Of a stretch of DNA of 63,821 nucleotides, positions 48,031 to 58,101 are shown in pieces; position 1 is the first letter of the stretch, and every line of letters begins with the position of its first letter. Source of the stretch: Candidatus Eiseniibacteriota bacterium. Lineage in GTDB: Bacteria > Eisenbacteria > RBG-16-71-46. The stretch covers positions 1 through 63,821 of the forward strand of contig JADJLL010000024.1 of assembly GCA_016710095.1 (NCBI GenBank), in the 5' to 3' direction. The translations under genes and the position numbers were made by a program. The notes beneath the pieces were generated by a model, which saw only the letters and a list, made by a program, of their open reading frames with translations, had not been told where the DNA came from and made no database searches.

Positions 48031-49287
48031 ATGCCGCGCATGACGAACTCCAGTCCGCGTCCGACGTCGCTCTGGTGGGCGGAGCCCACCCCCGATTTCC
48101 CCGTCCTCGATTCCAGCCTCGACGCCGACGTCTGCATCGTCGGTGGCGGCATCACCGGCATCACGCTCGCGTACACGCTCGCCGATCAGGGCGCGACGGT
48201 CGTGCTGCTCGACGCCGGCCATCTCGCCGGAGCCGCGAGCGGCAACAACGCCGGCTTCCTGCTCGCCGCTCCCGCCGAGCCCTACGCCGAGCGCATCGCG
48301 CTCTGGGGGCGCGACGGCGCCCGCGCCGTGCTGCAGATCGGACGGCGCACGCACCAGCGCGTCCGCCAGCTCGCGCAGTCGCTGAACCTCGACTGCCAGT
48401 ACGCGCAGACCGGCTCGCTGCGGCTCTCGCGCACGCGCGAGGAGAGCGAAGACCTGCGCAGCTCGCTGCCCGAACTGCGCCACGACGGCTTCCCGATGCG
48501 CGAGATCGCGATCGCCGACGCCGTGCCCGCGCACGCGACGGGCGCGTTCGACGCCGCGTTCGAAGTGCCGAGGACGGCACCGTGCCCGGTGAAGTTCCTG
48601 CACGGCGTCGCGCTCGAAGCGGCGCGCCGCGGCGTGCGGCTGTTCGTGCACAGCGCGGTGCAGACCGCGCGCTGGCAGAACAACGTCTGGGACGTGACCG
48701 CGAACGGCCACATCGTGCACGCGCGCACGCTCGTGCTCGCGACGAACGCGTACACGCCGAAGCTCGTGCCCGCGCTGAACGCCATCATCGCGCCGCGCCG
48801 CGGCCAGGTGATCGCGACCGCGCCGCTCGACGTCGAGCTGTCGCAGCGCCCGACGTACGCGCACTACGGCTACCAGTACTGGCACCAGACGGCCGACCGC
48901 CGTCTCGTGATCGGCGGCTGGCGCGACACGGACTTCGATGCCGAGACGGGCTACGAGACGATCCTCACGCCGAAGATCCAGGCGGGCATCGAGTCGGGGC
49001 TCGCCGAACTCGTTCCCGGCGGCGCGAAGATCGAGCACCGCTGGGCGGGCATCATGGGCTTCGCGCGCGACGGCCGGCCGCTCGTCGGCTGGCTCGACGC
49101 GGCACACCACCTCGCCATCTGCGCCGGCTTCACGGGACACGGCATGGGCATGGCGGCCGCGTGCACGCTCGACCTCGCGGAACTGCTCGCGTGGAAGCGC
49201 GCCCCCGGCATCGCGACGTTCGACCCGCACCGCTTCCCCGAACTGCGGCAGACGCGCGACGGCATCGTGACGCTCGGCGTGGCCTGA
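48031..49287 (+). CDS. FAD-dependent oxidoreductase of the DAO (glycine/D-amino-acid oxidase) family
   Basis: The 418-residue protein has the dinucleotide-binding motif DVCIVGGGITGITLAYTLAD with acidic end LLDAGHLAGAASGNNAGFLL. A DAO-type substrate domain follows (PTYAHYGYQYWHQTADRRLV), then HRWAGIMGFARDGRPLVGWL and CAGFTGHGMGMAAACTLDLA, the closing FAD contact. It resembles PuuB-like amine oxidases, which are cytoplasmic. Start 48031 (MPRMTNS) has GGGAG upstream; ATG at 48040 is also possible. It sits between two related small exported proteins. The substrate is likely an amine or amino acid and is not otherwise predictable. Confidence 0.9.
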   Translation: MPRMTNSSPRPTSLWWAEPTPDFPVLDSSLDADVCIVGGGITGITLAYTLADQGATVVLLDAGHLAGAASGNNAGFLLAAPAEPYAERIALWGRDGARAVLQIGRRTHQRVRQLAQSLNLDCQYAQTGSLRLSRTREESEDLRSSLPELRHDGFPMREIAIADAVPAHATGAFDAAFEVPRTAPCPVKFLHGVALEAARRGVRLFVHSAVQTARWQNNVWDVTANGHIVHARTLVLATNAYTPKLVPALNAIIAPRRGQVIATAPLDVELSQRPTYAHYGYQYWHQTADRRLVIGGWRDTDFDAETGYETILTPKIQAGIESGLAELVPGGAKIEHRWAGIMGFARDGRPLVGWLDAAHHLAICAGFTGHGMGMAAACTLDLAELLAWKRAPGIATFDPHRFPELRQTRDGIVTLGVA

Positions 49288-49336
49288 GGGCCGCGCCGCG
49301 CGCTTCGCGCGACGGCGGAAGATCGCAGGAGGACGC

Positions 49337-49906
49337 ATGACTCCCGGGTTCCGGCAGGCAGCCGCTTCACTGTCGCTCGTCTGCGCTATCGCGTGCTTCC
49401 CCGTGACGTCCTTCGCGCAGACCGGGTGGCCGCGCTCCACACCGCCGCCCGCGTCGTCGTCGTACGACTACGGCACCCCGGCCTCGCCGGAACTCGCACG
49501 CACCATCGCGCTCGTCGGCACCGCGATCCCGATCGGCGCCGGCGCCGTCACCTGGGCCGTGCAGGGGAAGACGTCCGCCACGTCGTGGGTGCTGATCTAC
49601 TTCGGCAGCGTCGAGGGCCCGGCGCTCGGCTACCACTACGCGGGCTTCCATCGCGCCGCGCGCGAGGGCGAATCGCTCCGCAGCCTGATCGCGCTCGGCA
49701 CGCTGCTCGTCGCGGTGGACCGTGACACCGATCGCGGTTTCGAGGCGGTCATGCTCGGCGGCGCGGTACTCAACACGGGCCTCGCGATGTACGACGTCAT
49801 CCGGCTGCCCGACCGCATGGGCGCGAGCCAGTCGGGCGCGCGCCTCGAGCTGCACCCGGCGCTCGTCGCGGGCCGCATCGTGCCTGCCGCCACGCTGAGG
49901 TTCTGA
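49337..49906 (+). CDS. Exported small membrane protein of unknown function, 189 aa
   Basis: A strong AGGAGGA site precedes the ATG. The signal peptide is clear (LSLVCAIACFPVTSFAQ). The mature part is Pro/Ser-rich, then has hydrophobic stretches TIALVGTAIPIGAGAVTWAV, SWVLIYFGSVEGPALGYHYA and LIALGTLLVAV. It ends in a strand with terminal Phe (GRIVPAATLRF), which would suit an outer-membrane location. It resembles the broken gene at 47395-47989. No known domain is recognised. Confidence 0.75.
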   Translation: MTPGFRQAAASLSLVCAIACFPVTSFAQTGWPRSTPPPASSSYDYGTPASPELARTIALVGTAIPIGAGAVTWAVQGKTSATSWVLIYFGSVEGPALGYHYAGFHRAAREGESLRSLIALGTLLVAVDRDTDRGFEAVMLGGAVLNTGLAMYDVIRLPDRMGASQSGARLELHPALVAGRIVPAATLRF

Positions 49907-49987
49907 AGGCGCCGCCGCGCGCCACGCGGTCCGCACGTGGGAACGTTTCCAGCCGCCGGGCGGGCCTTTCGGCCCCCCGCCCGAGGT

Positions 49988-50016
49988 TTCCCCGGGCCGC
50001 GCGGCGCGTCTATACT
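49988..50016 (+). promoter_or_regulatory. Candidate promoter for the aldolase-FBPase operon
   Basis: TATACT at 50011-50016 is a near-consensus -10 box in very GC-rich surroundings. The -35 position 17 bases upstream reads TTCCCC-like and is weak. A start near 50023 would leave a leader of about 93 bases before the aldolase ATG. Confidence 0.45.
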
Positions 50017-50115
50017 GCCCGCGCCCTATTTTTCACCACTCGATACCAGCCGCGCTTCCGGGCCGAGGGCGGGATTTCTCCGTGTCTCACCCGGGCGCTC
50101 CAGGATGGAGCAGTC

Positions 50116-51517
50116 ATGAGTCTCGAACTGAAGAACATCGACGAAGTCCGGCAGGCCATCGCCGTTCTGGTCACGAACAACATGGACGCCCTCGACCGCC
50201 TCGTGTGGACCGGCGTCTTCGGCACCGGCGAAGTGCGTGACGCCGCCCGTCAGGGCGTGTTCGACCACTGCAAGAGCGTCGGCATCTACCCTGCCTCGAT
50301 CCACAACCTCTACATGGCCCGCGGCCGTGGCGAAGTGCCCACGACGTTCACCGTGCCGGCCATCAACATCCGCGGCATCACGTACGACACCGCGCGCGCG
50401 CTGTTCCGCGCCCGCAAGTCGCTCGACGCCGGCGCCGTGCTGATCGAGATCGCGCGTTCCGAGATCTCGTACACCGACCAGCGTCCGCTCGAGTACACGT
50501 TCGTGCTCCTGTCCGCGGCGCTCCGCGAAGGCTGGCGCGGCCCCGTGTTCATCCAGGGTGACCACTTCCAGATCAACGCCAAGCGCTACGCGGCGGATCC
50601 GAAGACCGAGATGCAGACCGTGCTCGACCTGTCGGCCGAGGCGATCAAGGCCGGCTTCTACAACATCGACGTCGACACCTCGACGCTCGTCGATCTCGAC
50701 AAGCCCACGCACGTCGAGCAGCAGCAGCTGAACGGCACGCTGTGCGCCGAGATCACCGCGTTCATCCGCAAGGCCGAGCCCGAAGGGCGTCCACGTGTCC
50801 GTGGGCGGCGAGATCGGCGAAGTCGGCGGCAAGAACTCGACGGCCGAGGAACTGGAAGCGTTCGTGGACGTGTTCAACGCGGCGCTCGCGAAGTCGGCTC
50901 CCGGCAAGCCCGGCATGAGCAAGATCTCGATCCAGACCGGCACGAGCCACGGCGGCATTCCGCTGCCGGACGGCACGATCGCCAAGGTGAAGCTCGACTT
51001 CGACACGCTCGAGTCGCTCTCCAAGCTCTCGCGCGAGAAGTACGGCTTCGCCGGCGCGGTGCAGCACGGCGCCTCCACGCTGCCGAGCGAGCTGTTCGGC
51101 GAGTTCCCGAAGCGCGGCGCGTGCGAGATCCATCTCGCGACCGAGTTCCAGAACATGATCTTCGATCACCCGGCGTTCCCGACCGACCTCAAGAACACGA
51201 TCTACGCGAAGCTCCGCGAGACCGAGGCCGGCGAGCGCAAGGCGACCGACACCGACGAGCAGTTCTTCTACAAGACGCGCAAGAAGGCGCTCGGTGGCTG
51301 GAAGAAGGAGCTGTGGGGCATGGCGCCGTCCGTGCGCCAGGCCATCGGCGAAGCGCTCGAGCAGCGCTTCACGTTCCTGCTGACGCAGCTCAAGGCGAAC
51401 CAGACCAGCGAAGTCGCCGCCAAGTATTGCCCGTTCGTTCCCGGCTCGTTCCCCACGGCCGACGCTTCCATGGGTGCGGGTAAGGGCCCCGAGGACGTCA
51501 CCGGACTTTCCGACTGA
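50116..51517 (+). CDS. fba: Class II fructose-bisphosphate aldolase, one frameshift
   Basis: The corrected protein has about 466 residues, longer than typical class II aldolases. The N-terminus is MSLELKNIDEVRQAIAVLVT. Zinc and substrate motifs are present: GPVFIQGDHFQINAKRYA (metal His), AGFYNIDVDTSTLVDLDKPT, VSVGGEIGEVGGKNSTAEEL, and IQTGTSHGGIPLPDGTI. The single break at 50785-50787 is explained by one extra G: GAAGGGC should read GAAGGC, restoring EPEGVHVSVGG. That makes it a clear example of a consensus error in an otherwise healthy gene. An AGGATGGAG ribosome site precedes the ATG. The fbp gene follows by 11 bases, so the two enzymes form a gluconeogenic operon making fructose-6-phosphate from triose phosphates. 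Confidence 0.93.
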
Positions 51518-51528
51518 CGGAGGACTGC

Positions 51529-52563
<1,035 letters not shown>

Positions 52564-52585
52564 TCGAGACGCGCAGAACGAAGAG

Positions 52586-52617
52586 AAGGCCTCCCGCGGC
52601 GGATCGCGGGAGGCCTT
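52586..52617. terminator. Terminator after fbp
   Basis: AAGGCCTCCCGCG and CGCGGGAGGCCTT form a 13-bp stem with a short loop, followed by CTTCG. It lies between the convergent fbp and HAD genes and can serve both. Confidence 0.8.
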
Positions 52618-52646
52618 CTTCGTGTCCGGCGGAGCGCCTCGCTCCC

Positions 52647-53455
52647 CTACCGCGCCAGCGCCACCTTCACCGCTTCCGCCACGCCGCCCGCGTCGGCGTC
52701 GGCGACGGTCACGTGCGCCTTCGCCTTCACGCTCTCGTGGGCGTTGCCCATCGCGATGCCGAGGCCGGCGGCCTCGATCGCGTCGAGGTCGTTCTCGCCG
52801 TCGCCCACCATCGCGACCTCGGCGATCTCGAGCCCCAGGTGCGCGGCGAGCCAGCGCAGCGCGCTCGCCTTGGACGTGCCCGCGCGCGTGAGGTTCGAGA
52901 ACACCGTGCCCGGCGACCACGGCGCGGTGGCGGGATTGATCGCGATGTCGGCCAGCGTCTCGGTGAGCGCGCGGAAGTGCGGCCAGCGGCTCTCGTGCAC
53001 AACCCACTGCGCGCGCACGATCGGCTCCTCGAGCATCAGCAAGTCGGTGACGACGGGCTCCAGCTCGAGGTGGTGCGCGTGCACGCGGAGCAGCTCCGTG
53101 TGCGACTCGAGGAAGAACCCGCCGGGGCTGAACGCCTCGAGCGGCTCACCTTCGCGGCGCGACATCTCGACGAGCGCGCGAAAGCTCTCGCGCGGCAACA
53201 GGCTCGCGTGGGCCGGCGGCCCGGACGCGGGCGACACCACCGCGCCGCTCTGGAAGATGTGCAGCCCCTCGGGCGCCACGCGCATGGCGAGATCGCGCGC
53301 GAACCCGAGCCCGATGCGCCCGGTGCAGAGGCCGAGAGCCACGCCGGCGCGGCGCGCCTCGTCGAGCGCGGGCCACGTGCTTCGTGCACGCCGCCCTGCC
53401 CGACGAGGGTGCCGTCGATGTCCAGCAGGAGGAGCCGGACCTTCGCGCCCGTCAC
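52647..53455 (-). CDS. HAD-superfamily (Cof-type) phosphatase, one frameshift
   Basis: The GTG at 53455 overlaps the upstream stop and starts VTGAKVRLLLLDIDGTLV, the HAD nucleophile motif (DxDGT). After a shift near 53375 it continues with GVALGLCTGRIGLGFARDLA (motif II region), IFQSGAVVSPAS, TSKASALRWLAAHLGLEIAE, and VAMVGDGENDLDAIEAAGLG (motif IV, GDGxND). The cap position and GLGIAMGNAHESVKAKA match Cof/YidA-type sugar-phosphate phosphatases. The substrate is not predictable. It is coupled to a small lipoprotein gene. Confidence 0.87.
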
Positions 53456-53713
53456 TGAGTGACGCGTTCCTTCTCGATGATCATCGCGCCGGTGCGGATG
53501 CCGAGCGTGAACGCCTTGCGGAACTCGCCCTCGACGCCGAGCGCCGTAGCCCATGGGCATGCCGCCGGATCGCCGGACGTGGTCTTGTCGTACTGGCCGG
53601 GATCGTCGGCAGGACTTCACCGTCACCGGCAGTTCCTTGTTGCAGCCCACGAGCAGCGCGGTGGACGCGAGTGCGGCGACGGCGAGCGTACGAAGCGTGG
53701 TCTTGCGGTTCAT
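53452..53713 (-). CDS. Small lipoprotein of unknown function, frameshifted
   Basis: The N-terminus is a lipoprotein signal (MNRKTTLRTLAVAALASTAL, then LVGCNKELPVTV). At least two frame changes are needed to reach the C-terminal segment GVEGEFRKAFTLGIRTGAMI, then IEKERVTQ, whose stop at 53454-53452 overlaps the HAD gene start. Corrected length is about 87 residues. No function recognised. Confidence 0.6.
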
Positions 53714-53761
53714 GGGAGTCCGTTCTGTTGGAGTCGAGGGGGGCTCGGTAAGGCCCGGGCG

Positions 53762-54211
53762 CTATTCGCCGCCCGGCCACAACGACGCGACGCGCCAGCG
53801 GATCTCGTCGCGCACCTCGCGGAACACCTTCAGCTGTTCGTCGGTCGGCGCCTGCGTGGGATCGGGCAGCGGCCAGTGCACGCGCCGCACGTCACCCGCC
53901 ACGGTCGGGCACACTTCGGCGCCCTCGCCGCAGAGCGTCACCACCGTGTCGGCTTCCCGCCACGGCAGGTCGTCGATGTGACGCGACACCTGGGCGGAAA
54001 TGTCGATGCCGGCCTCCTGCATGACCGTCACCGCGTGCGGGTTCACGCCGCGCGGCTCGGTGCCCGCGCTCATGACGACCACGGAGGCCGGCGCGAGCGA
54101 GCGAGCGAACCCTTCCGCGATCTGGCTGCGGGAGGAGTTGTGCAGGCAGAGGAACAGCACCTTCTCGGGCGGGCGTGTGATGAAGGCTTCGGGGCGAAGG
54201 GGTTCGGTCAT
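53762..54211 (-). CDS. arsC: Thioredoxin-type arsenate reductase / low-MW phosphatase ArsC
   Basis: The 149-residue protein has the P-loop VLFLCLHNSSRSQIAEGFAR (CxxNSxRS), DISAQVSRHIDDLPWREAD, and the redox cysteine pair TLCGEGAEVCPTV expected of thioredoxin-coupled ArsC. RVHWPLPDPTQAPTDEQL provides the general acid Asp-Pro. It reduces arsenate to arsenite in the cytoplasm. The aquaporin gene upstream ends seven bases before it; aquaglyceroporin-arsC pairs are a known arsenic export arrangement. No arsR or arsB is nearby. Confidence 0.92.
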   Translation of the reverse strand: MTEPLRPEAFITRPPEKVLFLCLHNSSRSQIAEGFARSLAPASVVVMSAGTEPRGVNPHAVTVMQEAGIDISAQVSRHIDDLPWREADTVVTLCGEGAEVCPTVAGDVRRVHWPLPDPTQAPTDEQLKVFREVRDEIRWRVASLWPGGE

Positions 54212-54218
54212 CGGCTCG

Positions 54219-54892
54219 TCAGGGGCGCAAGACGATGCTCTTGTAGACGCGTGCCTGGCGGCGGCGCCGAGCAGCGGCGCCACCCACCACACCCACTGAT
54301 TGCCCCAGGTGCCAGGACATCAGCGCGGCGCCGAACGCGCGCGCCGGGTTCAGGGCGGCGCCCGTGAGCGGTCCGCCCATGAGACGCCGATCAGCAGGGT
54401 GAGGCCGATGCCGAAGCCGCCGACGCGCGGCGCGCGTTCGTCCACGGCCGTGCCCCCACACCGCGGTCACCAGGAGGAACGTCAGCACGAACTCGAGGAT
54501 GCACGCCTGCGAGCGGGCTGATGAGCGCATTCACGACGGGCACGCCGTAGTGCACGAAGTCGCCCGCTTCTCCGGGCACGACCGCGCGCAGCAGGAAGCT
54601 CGCGACGACGGCGCCGAGGATCTGCGAAATCCAGTAGGTGATCGCGGACGTCCACGACTGGCGGCCGGTGATCACGAAGCCGAACGTGACGGCGGGATTG
54701 AAGTGGCCGCCGGAGGTCGAGCCGAGCGCCGAGTTCATCACGGCGAGCGCGAGGCCGTAGGCCAGCGCGATGCCGAGCAGGCCCGGCTCGCCGCCGGTGA
54801 CCTGGTTCAGCACGATCGCGCCCTGCCCGATGAAGCACAGCGTGAACGTACCGAGGAACTCCGCCCAATAGGACTTGGGGCCCGTGATCCAT
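54219..54892 (-). CDS. MIP-family aquaporin/glycerol channel, frameshifted
   Basis: Fragments in different frames rebuild a six-helix channel: KSYWAEFLGTFTLCFIGQGA, LLGIALAYGLALAVMNSALG, STSGGHFNPAVTFGFVITGR (first NPA), AITYWISQILGAVVASFLLR, ACILEFVLTFLLVTAVWG, and MGGPLTGAALNPARAFGAAL (second NPA). At least four single-base errors are needed, including one just after the start ATG at 54892. It ends KSIVLRP at 54219, directly before arsC. That context suggests arsenite or metalloid permeation, as for AqpS-type channels; water or glycerol transport is equally possible. Confidence 0.85.
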
Positions 54893-54998
54893 CGTTCCTC
54901 CGTGGAATGGCGCGGTCCGGCACTGCGGACGGCCGCACCCAGCGACCGCTCCCACGGGCGTCAACGGCCGGGGCGCAGCGCTCCCCGCGGGCGAACCT

Positions 54999-55801
54999 TC
55001 AGACCGCGAGCTTCTCGCGACGCAGCAGCTCTTCCATCAGCTTCGCGTTCCGCGCCGCCTGTCCCGCGTGGCAGTTGTTGAAGAACAGGTAGGTCTGCTT
55101 CGCCTGCTCCGACAACTTGCGGATGCGCTCGACCCAGTCGAGCAGCTCGCGCTGCGAGTAGTCGTAGTCGTAGCGGTCTCCCCCGCCCCCGCGCGCCCAC
55201 CACGTCTTCTCGTTGCGCCCGTGGAAGCGCACGTACGCCGTGTCGGTGGTCACGTGGCCGAGCGGCGGCACGAGTCCGGGCAGCGCGGGCTCGTCCACGT
55301 CGCAGTAGCCGAGTGTCCGCTCGCGCAGCCAGCCGGCAGCGCGGGATGCACCCACGAGGAGTGCCGGAACTCGACCCACAGCGGCTCGCCCGGGAACGCG
55401 CCGCGCAGGAACTCGAGGTGCGCCTTGTTCGGCTCGTCGCGCCGGAAGCCCCACGGGAACTGCGCGAGCAGCCCGTGGTACTTGCCCGCGTCCTTGAGCG
55501 GCTGGATCGCGCCGAGGAAGTCGCGGTACAGCGCCTCGCCGGTCGCGCGCTCGTGCGTCATCGCCTGGTTGAGCTTCACGACGAAGCGGAAATCGTCCGG
55601 CGTCTTGCGCTGCATGGCGTCGAGCACGCGCGGGTTCGGGATCCGGTAGTAGGTCGAGTTCACCTCGACGCACCCGAACTGCTGCGAGTAGTACGAGAGG
55701 AAGTCACCGCTGCGCGTGCCCGGCGGATAGAACGGCCCCACCCAGTCCTCGAACGAGTAGCCCGACGTTCCGACGTGCACGGCCGGCGCCGCGGCGCTCA
55801 C
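54999..55801 (-). CDS. DUF72 protein, one frameshift
   Basis: The GTG at 55801 overlaps the dinB stop. The barrel-like DUF72 pattern is clear: VHVGTSGYSFEDWVGPFYPP, SYYSQQFGCVEVNSTYYRIP, DDFRFVVKLNQAMTHERA, GLLAQFPWGFRRDEPNKAHL and PLWVEFRHSSWVHP. After a shift near 55335 it continues with TTDTAYVRFHGRNEKTWW and KQTYLFFNNCHAGQAARNAK. DUF72 (YecE-like) proteins are widespread with unproven function. The coupling to dinB suggests a DNA-damage association, which is inference. Confidence 0.9.
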
Positions 55802-57129
55802 GAACCCTTCCGCTTCTGGTCGCGCAACGTGCGCTTCACCTGCGACGCGGCGCCCTCGCGCGTGATCGGCGCCTGCGCGCCTGCGGCGCCTTCGGGCCCT
55901 GCGCGCCGGGTGCGCCCGTCCTTCCGCTTCATCGCGCCGAAGGGCACGTGGCCGGTGTCGCGACGGTGCATGAGCGAGCCCGCGGGCACGACCGACGCCT
56001 CGCCGAGCTTGTCGCGCACCTTGTCGAGCGCCTCCTGCAGCGTCTTCTTGCGGTCGTCCTGCACGAACAGCTCGCCCTGCTCGCCCTCGCCCTTGTGCTC
56101 GAGCCCACTCGCGCTCACGCCGAGCAGGCGCAGCGGCTCGCCCTTCCAGTTCGCGCGCCAGAGCGCCTTCGCCACCTCGAAGATCGCGAGGTGATCGTCC
56201 ACGCTCACGGTGAGCGCCTTCTGCCGAGTGATCGTGCGGAAGCGGAAGTCGCGCAGCTTGAGCGTCAGCGTGCGCGCGACGAAGCCCTCGCCGCGCAGCC
56301 GCCGCGCGACCTGGTCCGCGAGCCGCAGCAGCGTGCCCTCGAGGAACGCTTCCTCGCGGCTGTCCTCGGGCAGCGTCACCTCGTGCCCCATGGATTTGGG
56401 ATCGACGCCCTCGTGGTACGGCACGACGGGCGTCTGGTCGCGCCCCCACGCGGCGTGCTTCAAGTGCACACCGACCGCGCCGAACGACTGCTCGAGCATC
56501 GGCTCGCCCGCGCGGCCGAGATCGCCCACGGTGCGGATGCCGAGACGCTTGAGATGCTCGGACATCTTCGGGCCCACGCCCCACAGTTCCTGCACGTCCT
56601 GCGGCCAGAACAGCTGCCGGAACTCCTCCTCGTCGAGCACGGTGAGTCCGCGCGGCTTGTTCACGCCGGACGCCATCTTCGCGATGAGCTTGTTGGGACC
56701 GATGCCGATCGACGCACCGAGCCCGTGTTCGTCGGCGATGCGCTGCTGGATGGTGCGCGCCATCGCGACCGCGGCCTCGCGCGTCGCGCCGCGCTCGCCG
56801 AGCTTGGACAGGTCGAGGAACGCCTCGTCCACGCTGAACGGTTCGACGTCGGGCGTGTAGGTCAGGAACATCTCGAGCAGTTCGAGCGACTTCTCGACGT
56901 ACTTGCGCGGGCTGCCCTCGACGAACTCGGCGTGCGGACAGAGCCGCTTCGCCTCGGCGGTCGGCATGCCGGCGCGCACGCCGAACGGACGCGCTTCGTA
57001 GGACGCCGCGGTCACGACGCCGCGCCGCGTGGGGTCGCCGCACACGATCACCGGCTTGCCGCGCAGGTGCGGATGGTGCAGCTGCTCGACGGACGCGAAG
57101 AACGCGTCCATGTCCACGAGCAGGATCAC
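55798..57129 (-). CDS. dinB: Y-family DNA polymerase IV
   Basis: The 443-residue polymerase starts at a GTG with ILLVDMDAFFASVEQLHHP (catalytic Asp). It has SYEARPFGVRAGMPTAEAK, DVEPFSVDEAFLDLSKLG (catalytic DE), GASIGIGPNKLIAKMASGVN and ELWGVGPKMSEHLKRLGIRT (helix-hairpin-helix). A little-finger domain and a Lys/Arg-rich tail follow. A beta-clamp-like motif (GELFVQD) is near residue 360. It performs error-prone translesion synthesis. It is flanked in one operon by DUF6504 upstream and DUF72 downstream. Confidence 0.96.
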   Translation of the reverse strand: MILLVDMDAFFASVEQLHHPHLRGKPVIVCGDPTRRGVVTAASYEARPFGVRAGMPTAEAKRLCPHAEFVEGSPRKYVEKSLELLEMFLTYTPDVEPFSVDEAFLDLSKLGERGATREAAVAMARTIQQRIADEHGLGASIGIGPNKLIAKMASGVNKPRGLTVLDEEEFRQLFWPQDVQELWGVGPKMSEHLKRLGIRTVGDLGRAGEPMLEQSFGAVGVHLKHAAWGRDQTPVVPYHEGVDPKSMGHEVTLPEDSREEAFLEGTLLRLADQVARRLRGEGFVARTLTLKLRDFRFRTITRQKALTVSVDDHLAIFEVAKALWRANWKGEPLRLLGVSASGLEHKGEGEQGELFVQDDRKKTLQEALDKVRDKLGEASVVPAGSLMHRRDTGHVPFGAMKRKDGRTRRAGPEGAAGAQAPITREGAASQVKRTLRDQKRKGS

Positions 57130-57157
57130 GCGCGCGCGCCTCGTGGCGCCGCGGCGA

Positions 57158-57412
57158 TCAGGCCGGGCCCGACCACGCGCGGTTCAGCACCCATCGCGGT
57201 CCTCTCGAGTCGAAGCACAGTTCGTAGCTTTCTTCGTGCGGCCCCTGCACGGCGAAGTAGCGCAGCACCGCCTGTCCTTCGCGGCGGTTCCACTGCCCGG
57301 TCACCTGGCGCACGGGCACGACGCGGCCCTGCCAGCGAAAACGGATCGGACGCATCGCACCGTCCACGAAGGCGGTGAGCACGTCCACGGGATCATTGAG
57401 TGATTCGAACAT
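57158..57412 (-). CDS. DUF6504-like small protein upstream of dinB
   Basis: The 84-residue protein (MFESLNDPVDVLTAFVDGAM) contains PIRFRWQGRVVPVRQVTGQW and YFAVQGPHEESYELCFDSRG, then RWVLNRAWSG. This is the small beta-rich pattern I associate with DUF6504, a family found beside Y-family polymerases. The function is unknown, but the dinB context suggests a DNA-repair accessory role. It is 28 bases from dinB. Confidence 0.72.
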   Translation of the reverse strand: MFESLNDPVDVLTAFVDGAMRPIRFRWQGRVVPVRQVTGQWNRREGQAVLRYFAVQGPHEESYELCFDSRGPRWVLNRAWSGPA

Positions 57413-57472
57413 CGGAGGTTCTGCCCTGGCACCGCGCGCACCCTACTGCACGCATGGGCACCTCGTCCACGA

Positions 57473-58101
57473 TCAACTTCGAAGCGGTTTCCGCGGGCGT
57501 TCAGCGCGCGCCGGCCGCCGACGTGTCGGCGCGGCCGCCCAGGCGCGCGACTCGTAGCGCACCCAGACGTAGTGCTGACGCGTCGAGCTGGACCGCGGCG
57601 GCGTCCTCGGCCGGCGACACCCACAGCGTCGCGGCGGTCAGCTCCTCGCGCGCGATCAGCCGCCGCTCGCGCCCCACCCACTCCCGCAGAACGGGTCGCG
57701 CGGGCGCGATCTGCTCGGTCCACGCGCCGTGCTGCAGCCGCAGGTGCTCGACGAGCGCGCCGTACAGCTGCAGCGCGTCGCCTTCGCTCTCGGGATGGAA
57801 CTTGAGCGTCACCGCGGCGAGCGCGCCCGCGTCGTCGAACTCCGGCACCGACGTCCACGGAGCGGCCCAGCACGCGGCCGATCCAGCGCGTGCCGCCGTC
57901 GTCGCGCGCCACGCGCAGCCGCCAGCCCTGCTTGAGGTAGGCCTTCGTGACCTGCGGCTCGTGCGCGCCCCACGCCACGCCCGCGAAGCGCAGCGGCGCG
58001 GGGCTCGCCGAGGCGCACTCGCGCGCGGGGAAAAACGCGAGGGGCGCCGTCATCGCGAGTGCGATGACGGCGCCCCGAAGCGCGCGAAGCGAACGGCTCA
58101 C
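57473..58101 (-). CDS. Exported protein of unknown function following ccmF, frameshifted
   Basis: The GTG at 58101 overlaps the ccmF stop and starts a signal peptide (SRSLRALRGAVIALAMTAPL, then AFFPARECAS). The mature part reads LRFAGVAWGAHEPQVTKAYL, then RWIGRVLGRSVDV. After a shift near 57850 it reads MPEFDDAGALAAVTLKFHPE and LYGALVEHLRLQHGAWTEQI. A further shift near 57580 gives QHYVWVRYESRAWAA to a stop at 57473; without that shift it ends at 57501. No domain is recognised. Position at the end of the ccm operon hints at a periplasmic role. Confidence 0.62.
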
